A stretch of DNA of 60,366 bases from Planococcus sp. CAU13. Lineage in GTDB: Bacteria > Bacillota > Bacilli > Bacillales_A > Planococcaceae. The notes below the pieces were generated by a model that made no database searches, was not told where the DNA came from, and was given only the letters and a program-made list of their open reading frames with translations. This document shows, one piece after another, positions 25,873 through 34,378 of the stretch. Positions within the stretch are counted from its first letter, which is position 1; each line of letters opens with the position of its first letter. Location: NCBI RefSeq assembly GCF_000775575.1, contig NZ_JRGN01000192.1:1-60366 (forward strand), given 5' to 3'. Both the position numbers and the translations under genes were made by a program.

Positions 25873-26554
25873 TTAAGAGTTCTCCCTTTTTTTCGAGCTC
25901 CTCCACATAGTTTTGCATGGATTCGAAAATAATAGAGATGGTAGTAGCCCCTGCATCCTGGTGTCCAATTACACGTTCCCCCAAAGACTTCGCACGACCG
26001 AATTTCGCAACCAGCACTTTCGTGTCTTCTACACCCCGCTTGGCTGCTTCTGATGCATTTCTTAATGAAGCGACTAGTCCAAGTTTGTTTTCATTTGCTT
26101 CACGCAGCGCATTAACAGCCGGTGATAATGCATCAATCATTGTTTTATCGCCAACCTCTGCCTTTCCGCGAGCTTGAACGCCCAGTAAACTATTTTGGAA
26201 AATTGCACTTAATGTCGCGACATCAAGTTGCTCTATTTTCTCCTGGCCTTTAACACCTGATAGAAACAATGTTCCAAATAAAACACCTGAAGCGCCACCC
26301 ATGTTCCCTATCATTGCTTTTCCTATTTCTGCGAAAATATCATTTATTTTGTCGTAATTATTTGCTTCCAATTTTTCCAGCGCATTTTTAAACCCTACTT
26401 CCATTCCAATACCATGATCTCCATCGCCAATAGCACAATCAATATCTGTTAATAATGGCTTTGATTCGATTACCTTTTCTCCTACATAGATAAACATATT
26501 GTTAACTTGCTCTACTGTGAGTATATTACTCGTGCTGTTTGTTTTATTAGTCAT
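25865..26554 (-). CDS. dhaL: DhaL-type ADP/ATP-binding kinase subunit
   Basis: About 229 residues. DIDCAIGDGDHGIGMEVGF is the DhaL Mg-nucleotide motif, followed by GGASGVLFGTLFLSG and GDKTMIDALSPA, and HQDAGATTISII at the end. DhaL holds the nucleotide while DhaK binds the ketose. The ATG at 26554 is chosen because AAGAGAGG stands nine bases upstream; a TTG at 26563 is too close. The stop overlaps the TPI-like start. No DhaM phosphocarrier lies nearby, so with DhaK this probably works as an ATP-dependent kinase for L-erythrulose (LerK role), not a PTS-linked dihydroxyacetone kinase. Confidence 0.85.
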   Translation of the reverse strand: MTNKTNSTSNILTVEQVNNMFIYVGEKVIESKPLLTDIDCAIGDGDHGIGMEVGFKNALEKLEANNYDKINDIFAEIGKAMIGNMGGASGVLFGTLFLSGVKGQEKIEQLDVATLSAIFQNSLLGVQARGKAEVGDKTMIDALSPAVNALREANENKLGLVASLRNASEAAKRGVEDTKVLVAKFGRAKSLGERVIGHQDAGATTISIIFESMQNYVEELEKKGELLNV

Positions 26555-26559
26555 AGCTT

Positions 26560-27555
26560 TCAACCTCTCTTAAAATAATATGGTGAATAGGCTGGTTTAT
26601 CATAATAGGTTTTCAACTCTTCATCCACTTTCATTAAAGTTATAGAAAATCCAGCCATTTCTTGTGTTGTACAATAATTGTTTACATCGGTATGGTGAAT
26701 TTTAACTCCCTTTTCCAATAAAATTTCAGTAACTTTTCGATTTACAATAAATAATTCCATCAATGTTGTTGAACCTAATCCGTTCACTAATATACAAACT
26801 TCATCACCTTCAGTAATTTCAATATCATCAAAGATATATTCCATCATAATTTGTGTAAGTTTATCTGCTTCCATAATTTTTTCTGTTCGTATACCAGCTT
26901 CTCCATGTATGCCCAGTCCAAACTCAATTTCATCTTCTGCTATTTCAAATGTGTAACGTCCGGTACTAGGAATCGATCCTGGAGAAAGTGCTACGCCGAT
27001 GGAACGCGTAGAATTAGCAGCTTTTTGTGTAATTTCAGTTACCTTTTCTAAAGGTAACCCTTCCGCCGCCGCTGCACCTGCGACTTTAATAACAAAAACA
27101 TCTCCTGCAATACCTCTGCGATTATGAGCTTCTTCTTTAGAAGCCGATGCAATATCATCATTTACTAAAACTGTTGCTGTATGAATATCCTCAAATTCGG
27201 CAAGCTCTGAAGCCATATCAAAATTCAATGTGTCTCCAGAATAGTTCCCATAAACATATAAAACACCTTTCCCTGCATCAACTGCTTTAGTTACTTCCAT
27301 AATTGTATTTGGCGTTGGTGCTGCGAAGACATTTCCTACAGCAGCACCAGTAGCCAAACCTTCTCCTACAAATCCGAAGAAGAGCGGCTCATGCCCACTT
27401 CCACCACCTGTAATAACGGCTACTTGTTTCTTTTCATTCTCTATGTAAATTCCATTTTCATTAGGGGTCTTTTTGTAAACGTTTCCATGAGCATATAAAA
27501 ATCCCTCGAGCATTTCTTGAACAACTTTATTTGGGTCATTAATAACTTTTTTCAA
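26560..27555 (-). CDS. dhaK: DhaK-type ketose kinase substrate subunit, probable L-erythrulose kinase
   Basis: 331 residues. GGGSGHEPLFFGFVGEG and the His of LGIHGEAGIRTEK, which forms a hemiaminal with the ketose in DhaK, are both present. LVNGLGSTTLMELFIV is the usual interface strand. The family phosphorylates dihydroxyacetone; L-erythrulose is one carbon longer and is the substrate of DhaK-like LerK in tetrulose pathways. The position after TRAP genes and before LerI/OiaC/ApnO/EryI-like genes supports L-erythrulose. Kinase as separate K and L chains is different from the fused LerK I know of. Confidence 0.85.
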   Translation of the reverse strand: MKKVINDPNKVVQEMLEGFLYAHGNVYKKTPNENGIYIENEKKQVAVITGGGSGHEPLFFGFVGEGLATGAAVGNVFAAPTPNTIMEVTKAVDAGKGVLYVYGNYSGDTLNFDMASELAEFEDIHTATVLVNDDIASASKEEAHNRRGIAGDVFVIKVAGAAAAEGLPLEKVTEITQKAANSTRSIGVALSPGSIPSTGRYTFEIAEDEIEFGLGIHGEAGIRTEKIMEADKLTQIMMEYIFDDIEITEGDEVCILVNGLGSTTLMELFIVNRKVTEILLEKGVKIHHTDVNNYCTTQEMAGFSITLMKVDEELKTYYDKPAYSPYYFKRG

Positions 27556-27748
27556 AAGTTTCTCTCCTCTATATTAAAAATTCTGACACTTCATTCTTTC
27601 AAGTAAGAATAACATCTCGGTCTATTTTAAATCAAGGAGTTTATAGACATTGCATCCCATGTTTTCTATAATTTTCACTTCTACAAAGTATGATCAGTTA
27701 CCAATTTGTATTGAAATCCTCTGTAAATGTAACAGACTAGAATAAAAT

Positions 27749-27779
27749 AGCAGTACAAATCACTAAGATTTGCACTGCT
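27749..27779 (-). terminator. Hairpin after TRAP dctM, possible partial terminator
   Basis: A 13-base arm pair with one mismatch (27749-27761 with 27767-27779), followed on the minus strand by TATTTTATT. It could lower transcription of the kinase genes relative to the transporter. Confidence 0.65.
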
Positions 27780-27788
27780 GAAGGCAAG

Positions 27789-29063
27789 CTATTTATAGAG
27801 GGTTGGCAACCACATTGTAATAATTGGTACATAGCTAATTAACATTAATACTAAGAATAAAACCCCGTAGAAAGGAATTAAACCTCTTGTAATATCTGTC
27901 AGTTTTATCTTGGCAATTTGACAACTTATAAATAGATTTACACCCAATGGAGGCGTACACATACCTAATGCTAAGTTTATAATCATAATAATGCCAAAAT
28001 GGACTGGATCAATGCCCATTGCAACTGCCACCGGCGCTAACAATGGAGCTAAGATAATTACAGATGCACTTGTCTCCATAAACATTCCTACGATAATCAA
28101 AAGCAGATTGATCATCAAGAGGAATAGCAACGGATTATCTGTAATATTTGTGAAGAAAGTCGCTACGAGAGTAGGTATACCTTCTCGGCTTAATATCAAA
28201 CCAAAAATCCCTGCGTTCGCAATTATGAACATTACGATTGCTGAAGTAACGCCCGCACTTATACACATTTGATGCAGGTTTTTTATTTTGATTTCCCGAT
28301 ATACAAATGTCCCAATAACAAAGGCATAGAATACAGACACAACAGCTGCTTCCGTTGGAGTAAATATCCCCCCGTATATGCCGCCTAAAATAATTACAGG
28401 CATTAAAAGCGCTAAAATCGCATCTTTAAATGCTGCCCATACTTCTGCAGGTTTTGCTTTTACCTCTTTTGGATAGTTTCTCTTTTTAGCAATCATATAC
28501 ACTAAAATAAGTAGCGAGATAACTATAACTATTCCAGGTGAAATGCCCGCCATAAATAGATCGCCAATAGAAGTATTCGTTGTTACTCCATATAAAATCA
28601 GAGGTACAGAAGGTGGTATAATAATCCCTAACTCCCCCGAGACAGCTGTCACTGCCCCGGCAAAGTTACGATGATATCCACGTGCTATCATTGAAGGGAT
28701 AAGAATGGATCCGACAGCTGCTACGGTAGCTGCACTCGAGCCAGAAATTGCAGCAAAAAACATAGATGTCAGAACTGTTACCATTGCTAAGCCGCCAGTT
28801 CGGTGACCAGTTAAAGAATTTGCAAAGTTTATAAGTCGTTGGGAAATCCCACTCGTTTCCATTAGCTTTCCAGCCAAAATGAAGAATGGAATTGCCATTA
28901 AAGAAAATGAATCAATTGAGGTGAACATACGTTGTGCCACCAATATTAGCGATGTTTCTCCAGCATATAATAATGTAAGCACAGCCGATAAACCCAATGC
29001 GATTGCGATAGGTACCCCAATGATAAAGAAGGAGAATAAAGAACCTATTAAAACTGCCGTCAT
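27789..29063 (-). CDS. dctM: TRAP transporter large permease DctM
   Basis: 424 residues with about 12 hydrophobic segments, the ion-coupled permease subunit of a TRAP system. LAGKLMETSG, SGSSAATVAAVGSI and the substrate/ion-site segment EASVV-like FTPTEAAVVSVFYAFVIG are typical. The complex imports carboxylates or acid sugars using a sodium gradient. It overlaps dctQ by four bases. Together with DctP and DctQ upstream it opens the apionate-type operon, so the likely cargo is D-apionate or a related tetronate. Confidence 0.92.
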   Translation of the reverse strand: MTAVLIGSLFSFFIIGVPIAIALGLSAVLTLLYAGETSLILVAQRMFTSIDSFSLMAIPFFILAGKLMETSGISQRLINFANSLTGHRTGGLAMVTVLTSMFFAAISGSSAATVAAVGSILIPSMIARGYHRNFAGAVTAVSGELGIIIPPSVPLILYGVTTNTSIGDLFMAGISPGIVIVISLLILVYMIAKKRNYPKEVKAKPAEVWAAFKDAILALLMPVIILGGIYGGIFTPTEAAVVSVFYAFVIGTFVYREIKIKNLHQMCISAGVTSAIVMFIIANAGIFGLILSREGIPTLVATFFTNITDNPLLFLLMINLLLIIVGMFMETSASVIILAPLLAPVAVAMGIDPVHFGIIMIINLALGMCTPPLGVNLFISCQIAKIKLTDITRGLIPFYGVLFLVLMLISYVPIITMWLPTLYK

Positions 29064-29542
29064 TCTTGAACACTCCCTCTAATGGTCACGGCAATCGCTG
29101 CTATAGCATTGATTATAAGAAGAAAAGCGCCTAATGGAATTGAAAAATAAGGTATGGACATCGAAATTTGCATAGCCGGAGATGTCTGGGCACTCACCAA
29201 ATTCATTAAATTCCAACCATAAACTAATAAAATCACAAAAAATATAATAGAAATTATCAACCCAATAACTTTCAATACTTTTTTAGCTGTAGGTTTTAAT
29301 AAATCTGGTAAAATTTCTACCGCTATTAGCTCATTATAACGAATAGCTAATGCAGCACCAAAAAACACTGCATAAATTCCTAGGTATCGAGTTAATTCTT
29401 CAGACCAATGAAGTGGAAGGTCTAAAACAAAGCGTGAAAATACCTGCATAACCATAGTTATTGTCATTGCAATAAGAGCAACAGTCAGTGCAATCTTCAC
29501 AATTATGTTAATGCCATCCACACTTTTTACAATTGCATTCAT
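29060..29542 (-). CDS. dctQ: TRAP transporter small permease DctQ
   Basis: 160 residues with four membrane helices. RFVLDLPLHWSEELTRYLGI is the characteristic DctQ signature near residue 38. It links the periplasmic-type binding protein to DctM. The stop overlaps the dctM start and the gap to dctP is 39 bases. Confidence 0.92.
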   Translation of the reverse strand: MNAIVKSVDGINIIVKIALTVALIAMTITMVMQVFSRFVLDLPLHWSEELTRYLGIYAVFFGAALAIRYNELIAVEILPDLLKPTAKKVLKVIGLIISIIFFVILLVYGWNLMNLVSAQTSPAMQISMSIPYFSIPLGAFLLIINAIAAIAVTIRGSVQE

Positions 29543-29581
29543 TCTCTAATTTACCCCCTCTAAAAACCTTCAAGACTCTCT

Positions 29582-30595
29582 TCAGTTAGCACCTTCTTTG
29601 ATTTTATTGTAAAGTTCTTCATATTCCCCTTTATGTTTATCGATTATCGGCTGGGCTGCTGCTTGAAAAGCCGCTACATCTACTTCGTTGATCTCCATAC
29701 CCTTTGATTTTAGTTCTTCAATTTGTGTAGCTTCATTCTCATCAATAAATTTAAAATTCGCTTGTTTTGCTTCTTCCGCTGCTTCGCGAATAATCTCTTG
29801 ATGGTCATCAGAGAACTTCTCAATAGTAGATTTACCAACTAATAAGACTGCTGGTGAATAAACGTGTCCTGAAAGCGAAGCATACTGTTGAACTTCTTCA
29901 AGTTTTGAAGAATGGATAATCGCAATAGGATTTTCCTGGGCATCAATTACCCCTTGCTGTAAAGACGTAAATACTTCGCCCCAAGCCATAGGTGTTGGAC
30001 TTGCACCAAACGCACTGAATACTTCTTGATGTAAAGGCACTTCCATAGTACGAATCTTTACTCCTTCCAAATCTTCAGGAGTTTGGATTGGACGCGTGCT
30101 ATTTGTAATATGACGGAAACCGTTCTCCGCAAAAGCTAAATTGACAATTCCATTTTCCTCTAACTTTTCGTTCAAAACGTCTCCTACTTCTCCACTTAAA
30201 GTTGTACGAGCATGCTCTACATTATCGAATAAAAATGGAAAGTCTAGAATATAGAATTCTTTTACGAAGTTACTGATTACTCCGGTAGAGATAAATGTTC
30301 CATCTAAAGAACCAACTTGAACTGACTCTAGCATGTCACGTTCGTTGCCGATTTCACTGTTGTAGTGAACCTGGACTGTAACTTCTCCATTTGAATCAGC
30401 TTCTACTTTCTCTTTAAATGTCTTTAGAAATGCTCCATAATGCGAATCTTCTGTCTGGGTTGTTCCAATTGTTAGTTTATCTGATGAACTTTCACCTGAT
30501 GACCCCTCAACTCCAGCATCTGAATCCGAATTACCGCATGCAGCTACCAGTAAAGCTAAAATTGAAATAAATCCCAACAAGATTAGTTTTTTCAT
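29582..30595 (-). CDS. dctP: TRAP substrate-binding lipoprotein DctP, acid-sugar type
   Basis: 337 residues. A signal peptide ends in the lipobox LVAACG, so it is membrane-anchored outside the cell. The mature part fits DctP: VQVHYNSEIGNERDMLESVQ, GVKIRTMEVPLH with the conserved Arg that binds the ligand carboxylate, and the AWGEVFTSLQQGVIDAQENP core. It opens an operon of TRAP, DhaKL, TPI-, OiaC-, ApnO- and RpiB-like genes. D-apionate is the expected ligand by context; a related C4-C5 sugar acid is the alternative. Confidence 0.92.
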   Translation of the reverse strand: MKKLILLGFISILALLVAACGNSDSDAGVEGSSGESSSDKLTIGTTQTEDSHYGAFLKTFKEKVEADSNGEVTVQVHYNSEIGNERDMLESVQVGSLDGTFISTGVISNFVKEFYILDFPFLFDNVEHARTTLSGEVGDVLNEKLEENGIVNLAFAENGFRHITNSTRPIQTPEDLEGVKIRTMEVPLHQEVFSAFGASPTPMAWGEVFTSLQQGVIDAQENPIAIIHSSKLEEVQQYASLSGHVYSPAVLLVGKSTIEKFSDDHQEIIREAAEEAKQANFKFIDENEATQIEELKSKGMEINEVDVAAFQAAAQPIIDKHKGEYEELYNKIKEGAN

Positions 30596-30628
30596 TATTT
30601 TTCCCCCTATTTTTTGTTTTCCCTTAAA

Positions 30629-30643
30629 GGTAACGCTTACATT
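30629..30643 (-). promoter_or_regulatory. Weak cre-like site upstream of dctP
   Basis: On the minus strand, TGTAAGCGTTACC resembles the CcpA operator consensus with two mismatches. Its position between the presumed promoter and dctP would permit roadblock repression. Confidence 0.35.
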
Positions 30644-31051
30644 TCGAAAGATTAATCCCCCCCTGAAGTACTGAAGATAAGAAATCTATGTCGATAGAAA
30701 TTCACAATCTTCTGATACTTTTTATCATGTTAACACTTTCATATACTTTTATTCAATACTTTTTTTAAAGAATCAACTTTAATAATATAATCTTTAAAGC
30801 ACAAAGCACTGGAAAGCTGGGTTGCTTTAATAAATTGAACCAGCAACTTAGATCTCTACTACAAGTTAAAAGCCTGTTTACTATAAGAATATTTTATTAG
30901 TTTGAATGTTAAATTCTATCATTGCCTGGTAATTATTAACTTTCACTTTATTAAACTAATATTTTTGTCTTCATTATTGTTAAATTATGTAAAATAAATC
31001 ACTTTTAATAAGCTCATTAAAATACTTGTCGTTAAAACATAACAGAAAATA

Positions 31052-31080
31052 TTGACAATTGTTAATAATAAACAGATAAT
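31052..31080 (+). promoter_or_regulatory. Promoter and possible operator of the DeoR operon
   Basis: TTGACA (31052-31057) and GATAAT (31075-31080) with a 17-base spacer. TTGACAATTGTTAA (31052-31065) is a 14-base palindrome with one mismatched pair that covers the -35, a candidate DeoR target. Confidence 0.7.
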
Positions 31081-31119
31081 ATGGTTTAAATTATTATACA
31101 TAGTAAGAGAGGGATTATT

Positions 31120-31884
31120 CTGACACCTGAAGTGCGTAAAAAAAGAATTTTGGAAACGCTTTCTTCGTCCGGAAAAATTGACATCTTAGATATGGTAAAT
31201 CTGTTAAACGTTTCGGCTATGACTGTACGACGTGATTTAGATGACTTGGAAAGACAAAAGCGGCTAATTCGTACGCATGGTGGAGCAGCACTACCTCAAA
31301 TGTTAATCAGTGAACAGAGCTTCAAAAAAAAGGTTTCTAAAAATCTTTCCCTCAAAGTACAAATTGCAAAAAAGGCTGTGAATTTAGTAAAAGAAGGTAT
31401 GACAGTGTCGCTGGATACCGGTACGACAACACTAGAGATTGCAAAATTATTGAAATCACGTAAAAACATCACCGTAGTTACAAATGATATTAAAATAGCT
31501 TCAGAACTCATGGACAGCAAGCTAAAAATAATTATTGTGGGTGGACATGTACAAAACGAGGTAGGTGCAATCTACGGGCCATTTGCAGAATCGATTCTAA
31601 AAAATATTCATGTGGATATTGCTTTCTTAGGTGCACATGCGATTCACGCTACTTACGGTATTGCTTCTACTACATTCGAAAAGGCGACCATCAAAAAAAT
31701 GATGATCGAAGCTTCTGAATCTGTTTACGTGGCAGTGGATACTTCGAAATTTAATCAAAAAGCTTTCGCGAAAATCTGCAATGTAGATTCTGTAACCGGT
31801 ATAATCACTGACAATTCTTTATCAAGCGAGATAGAAGAAATATACGAGAAGATGACGGATTTCATAAAGGAAGTGGATGGATGA
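31120..31884 (+). CDS. DeoR-family regulator
   Basis: About 254 residues. The DeoR HTH reads SGKIDILDMVNLLNVSAMT followed by VRRDLDDLE, then LIRTHGGA; the C-terminal DeoRC sensor has the sugar-phosphate-binding signatures SLDTGTTT and VTNDIKIA. GAGAGGG at 31107-31113 fits a non-AUG start, CTG at 31120 (or ATT at 31117), which restores the usual TPEVRKKRIL opening; the first canonical start, GTG at 31132, is 18 bases from that site. It overlaps the DUF1537 kinase by four bases. It probably represses its own operon and the divergent TRAP operon, released by a phosphorylated intermediate. Confidence 0.85.
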   Translation: MTPEVRKKRILETLSSSGKIDILDMVNLLNVSAMTVRRDLDDLERQKRLIRTHGGAALPQMLISEQSFKKKVSKNLSLKVQIAKKAVNLVKEGMTVSLDTGTTTLEIAKLLKSRKNITVVTNDIKIASELMDSKLKIIIVGGHVQNEVGAIYGPFAESILKNIHVDIAFLGAHAIHATYGIASTTFEKATIKKMMIEASESVYVAVDTSKFNQKAFAKICNVDSVTGIITDNSLSSEIEEIYEKMTDFIKEVDG

Positions 31885-33182
31885 AGGTCGGAATTATTGC
31901 CGATGATTTAACAGGTGCCAATGCTACCGGCATCAGACTAGCAAAAAAGGGATTCATCGCTGCAACGGTCGTATTTGACGGTAATATCCCGACAAAGGAG
32001 AAATACACATCAATAAGTATAGATACAAACAGCCGTTATTGTCACCCAGATCATGCCATAAAACGTGTCATAAAGGCTTATAATCAACTTTCATTGTGGG
32101 GAGCAAGCGTTGTTGGCAAAAGAATTGATAGCACAATCCGTGGAAACATTGGAGTTGAGACAGATGCCTTACTTTCAGTGATTGGGAAAAAAAGTGTAGC
32201 AGTTGTAGTGGCTTCCTTTCCAGATTCAGGAAGAATCGTAGCTGGCGGTTATTTACTAGTAGAAGGAACACCAGTTCAATCGACAGATGTGGCAAAAGAT
32301 CCGATGAATCCCATCAGGAAGTCGCATGTGCCGACTCTGATGAAAGAACAAAGCGTACATACAGTGGCCCATATCAGCCTTTCCACTGTCCTGCATGGAA
32401 AAGAAGCGATCAAAGAAGAGCTGGTGCACCAGCTGGAAGAAGGACATCGCATTATAGTCATTGATGCGGTGACGAACGAAGAAATTGATCACATTGCGGA
32501 AGCGATGGCCGCAATCGATGGACCCTGCTTTGTTCCAGTGGATCCCGGTCCGCTGTCAGCTGCCTACAGCGCTCTGAAAGCACATCAGGATGTCCAGCAG
32601 AGCAAATGGATTGTGACTGTCGGAAGCGCAACGCCACTTTCTGGGCGACAAATCCGTTACCTGATCGACAAGACGAATTCACGCCCCGTTTATGTAAATG
32701 CAGAAGCGCTTGCTTCCGTTTCCGGTACGTGGGATGTGGAAATCGAACGGGCAAAGTCGGAAGCGTTGCACGAAATAACATTGCAGGATACGCTAATCAT
32801 CACCACGTATACACCGACTTCACAGGTACTAAATCTGGCTGAAATTGCGGAGCGCGAGGGTGTAACGGAAGAGAAACTGGCCAACCGCATCACGGAAGGC
32901 CTTGCACATATCACACACGAAGTGATCCAGCAAGCGGATGTGCCTATCGACGGATCGTTCTCAAGCGGCGGAGATGTAACAGCGGCATTGTGTTCAGTCA
33001 GTAAAGCTGAAGCGATTGGCCTCGAAGATGAAGTTCTGCCGCTCGCCGCTTACGGCCGATTTATCGGTGGAACATTCGACGGCATGCCGGTTGTAACCAA
33101 AGGCGGCATGGTTGGAGAAAAGCAGTCAATCTATGATTGTGTGAAATTCTTGAAAACCAAAAAACAAGAAGGAAGTGTTTAG
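31881..33182 (+). CDS. DUF1537 four-carbon acid sugar kinase
   Basis: 433 residues. The N-terminal domain begins GIIADDLTGANATGIRLA with the catalytic acid-sugar-binding DD, and KRIDSTIRGNIG is a second family motif. The C-terminal nucleotide domain has VTVGSATPLSGRQI and the glycine-rich SFSSGGDVTAAL. DUF1537 kinases phosphorylate D-threonate, D-erythronate or 3-oxo-tetronates at O4. PdxA2 immediately downstream indicates a D-threonate or D-erythronate kinase. The first few hundred bases are AT-rich like the flanking block, while the rest is clearly GC-richer, so the gene spans a composition break. Confidence 0.88.
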   Translation: MKVGIIADDLTGANATGIRLAKKGFIAATVVFDGNIPTKEKYTSISIDTNSRYCHPDHAIKRVIKAYNQLSLWGASVVGKRIDSTIRGNIGVETDALLSVIGKKSVAVVVASFPDSGRIVAGGYLLVEGTPVQSTDVAKDPMNPIRKSHVPTLMKEQSVHTVAHISLSTVLHGKEAIKEELVHQLEEGHRIIVIDAVTNEEIDHIAEAMAAIDGPCFVPVDPGPLSAAYSALKAHQDVQQSKWIVTVGSATPLSGRQIRYLIDKTNSRPVYVNAEALASVSGTWDVEIERAKSEALHEITLQDTLIITTYTPTSQVLNLAEIAEREGVTEEKLANRITEGLAHITHEVIQQADVPIDGSFSSGGDVTAALCSVSKAEAIGLEDEVLPLAAYGRFIGGTFDGMPVVTKGGMVGEKQSIYDCVKFLKTKKQEGSV

Positions 33183-33185
33183 AAT

Positions 33186-34199
33186 ATGGCAAACGTACGT
33201 GAAATTATTGCAATTCCAATGGGTGACGCAGCAGGAATCGGACCGGAAATCACCGTTAAATCCCTGGCAAAAGAAGAAATTTACGCCATGTGCAAACCGC
33301 TTGTAGTAGGGGACGCAAATATTCTCCGCAAAGCGATTGAAGTGACAGGCGTCGATTTGACTGTGAACACAGTGGAATCTCCAGCTGCCGGAGCTTACAA
33401 GTTCGGCACAATCGATGTGCTGGATCTGGCGAATATCGATATGGACGCATTCGCTCCCGGCGAAGTATCCGGACAAAACGGGAGAGCCGCATTCGAATAC
33501 ATTGAGCGTTCCGTAAAACTTGCGATGGACGGAGAAGTAAAAGCACTGGCTACAACGCCGATCAACAAAGAATCGTTGCAGGCAGGTAAAGTCCCATATA
33601 TCGGCCATACGGAAATGCTTGAAGACCTGGGGGGAGCTCCGGATCCGCTGACAATGTTCCAGGTGAACGGCTTGCGCATCTTCTTCCTGACACGCCATGT
33701 ATCTGTAAAAGAAGCGATTTCGCAAATGACAGCCGAACGCGTCCATGATTATTTGATCCGCTGTGATTTGGCACTTCAGCGTCTTGGTGTTGAAAGCCGT
33801 AAACTCGCAGTAGCCGGCCTTAACCCGCATTCAGGCGAAGGCGGATTGTTCGGAAATGAGGAAATCGATGAAATCAAACCGGGCATCGAATCGGCGAAAG
33901 CTGCTGGAATCGATGCATACGGCCCGGTACCTGCCGACTCGGTCTTCTTCCAGGCGCTGAATGGAAAATACGATGCTGTTCTTTCGCTTTACCATGACCA
34001 GGGGCACATCGCAGCGAAAATGACCGATTTCCACCGTACGATTTCAATCACGAACGGACTGCCTTTCCTGCGCACATCTGTTGACCATGGGACAGCTTTT
34101 GATATCGCATGGAAAAACATCGCATCCAGCGTCAGCATGGAAGAGTGCATCAAACTGGCGGCGGAATACGCACCAAAATTCACAGCCGAATCTCTTTAA
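33186..34199 (+). CDS. pdxA2: PdxA2-type 4-phospho-D-threonate/erythronate dehydrogenase
   Basis: 337 residues of the PdxA family. [17 protein letters not shown] opens it, and the three metal-binding His are in TRHVSV, YHDQGH and [17 protein letters not shown] is also conserved. Biosynthetic PdxA makes a vitamin B6 precursor, but the PdxA2 group, encoded next to DUF1537 kinases, oxidises 4-phospho-D-threonate or -erythronate; the 3-oxo acid decarboxylates to dihydroxyacetone phosphate. It is separated by three bases from the kinase stop. Biosynthetic function is unlikely because Bacillales use the PdxST route (established knowledge). Confidence 0.88.
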   Translation: MANVREIIAIPMGDAAGIGPEITVKSLAKEEIYAMCKPLVVGDANILRKAIEVTGVDLTVNTVESPAAGAYKFGTIDVLDLANIDMDAFAPGEVSGQNGRAAFEYIERSVKLAMDGEVKALATTPINKESLQAGKVPYIGHTEMLEDLGGAPDPLTMFQVNGLRIFFLTRHVSVKEAISQMTAERVHDYLIRCDLALQRLGVESRKLAVAGLNPHSGEGGLFGNEEIDEIKPGIESAKAAGIDAYGPVPADSVFFQALNGKYDAVLSLYHDQGHIAAKMTDFHRTISITNGLPFLRTSVDHGTAFDIAWKNIASSVSMEECIKLAAEYAPKFTAESL

Positions 34200-34378
34200 T
34201 TAATTTTAGAAAAGATAGTAAATAACCAGGCTCTGTTTTTTATCAGTAAAATTTGAAATGCAGTCCAGAGCTCTTAATTAAGAATAACTTTTATTATATT
34301 TTCTTTCTTTTTGTCATATTATTTCATCTTTCTTTGTAGGGGAACATATTCGTAATTCATAAGAAAGAAGGGGAAAAA

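Larger units (their letters stand above)
30596..31119. other. 524-bp AT-rich intergenic region between divergent operons
   Basis: It contains the plus-strand promoter at 31052-31080, repeated ATTGTTAA boxes at 30976-30983 and 31058-31065, and a cre-like sequence near the dctP start. I see no ORF and no clear promoter for dctP, though it must lie here. The length leaves room for further regulation. Confidence 0.5.

Noticed and set aside
31881-33182. DUF1537 kinase as 3-oxo-isoapionate kinase (OiaK)
   Set aside because: That branch needs a RuBisCO-like OiaX, which is missing; the coupled PdxA2 points to threonate or erythronate instead.
33186-34199. PdxA as a vitamin B6 biosynthesis gene
   Set aside because: It is coupled to a DUF1537 kinase and DeoR regulator, and Bacillales make PLP through PdxST.
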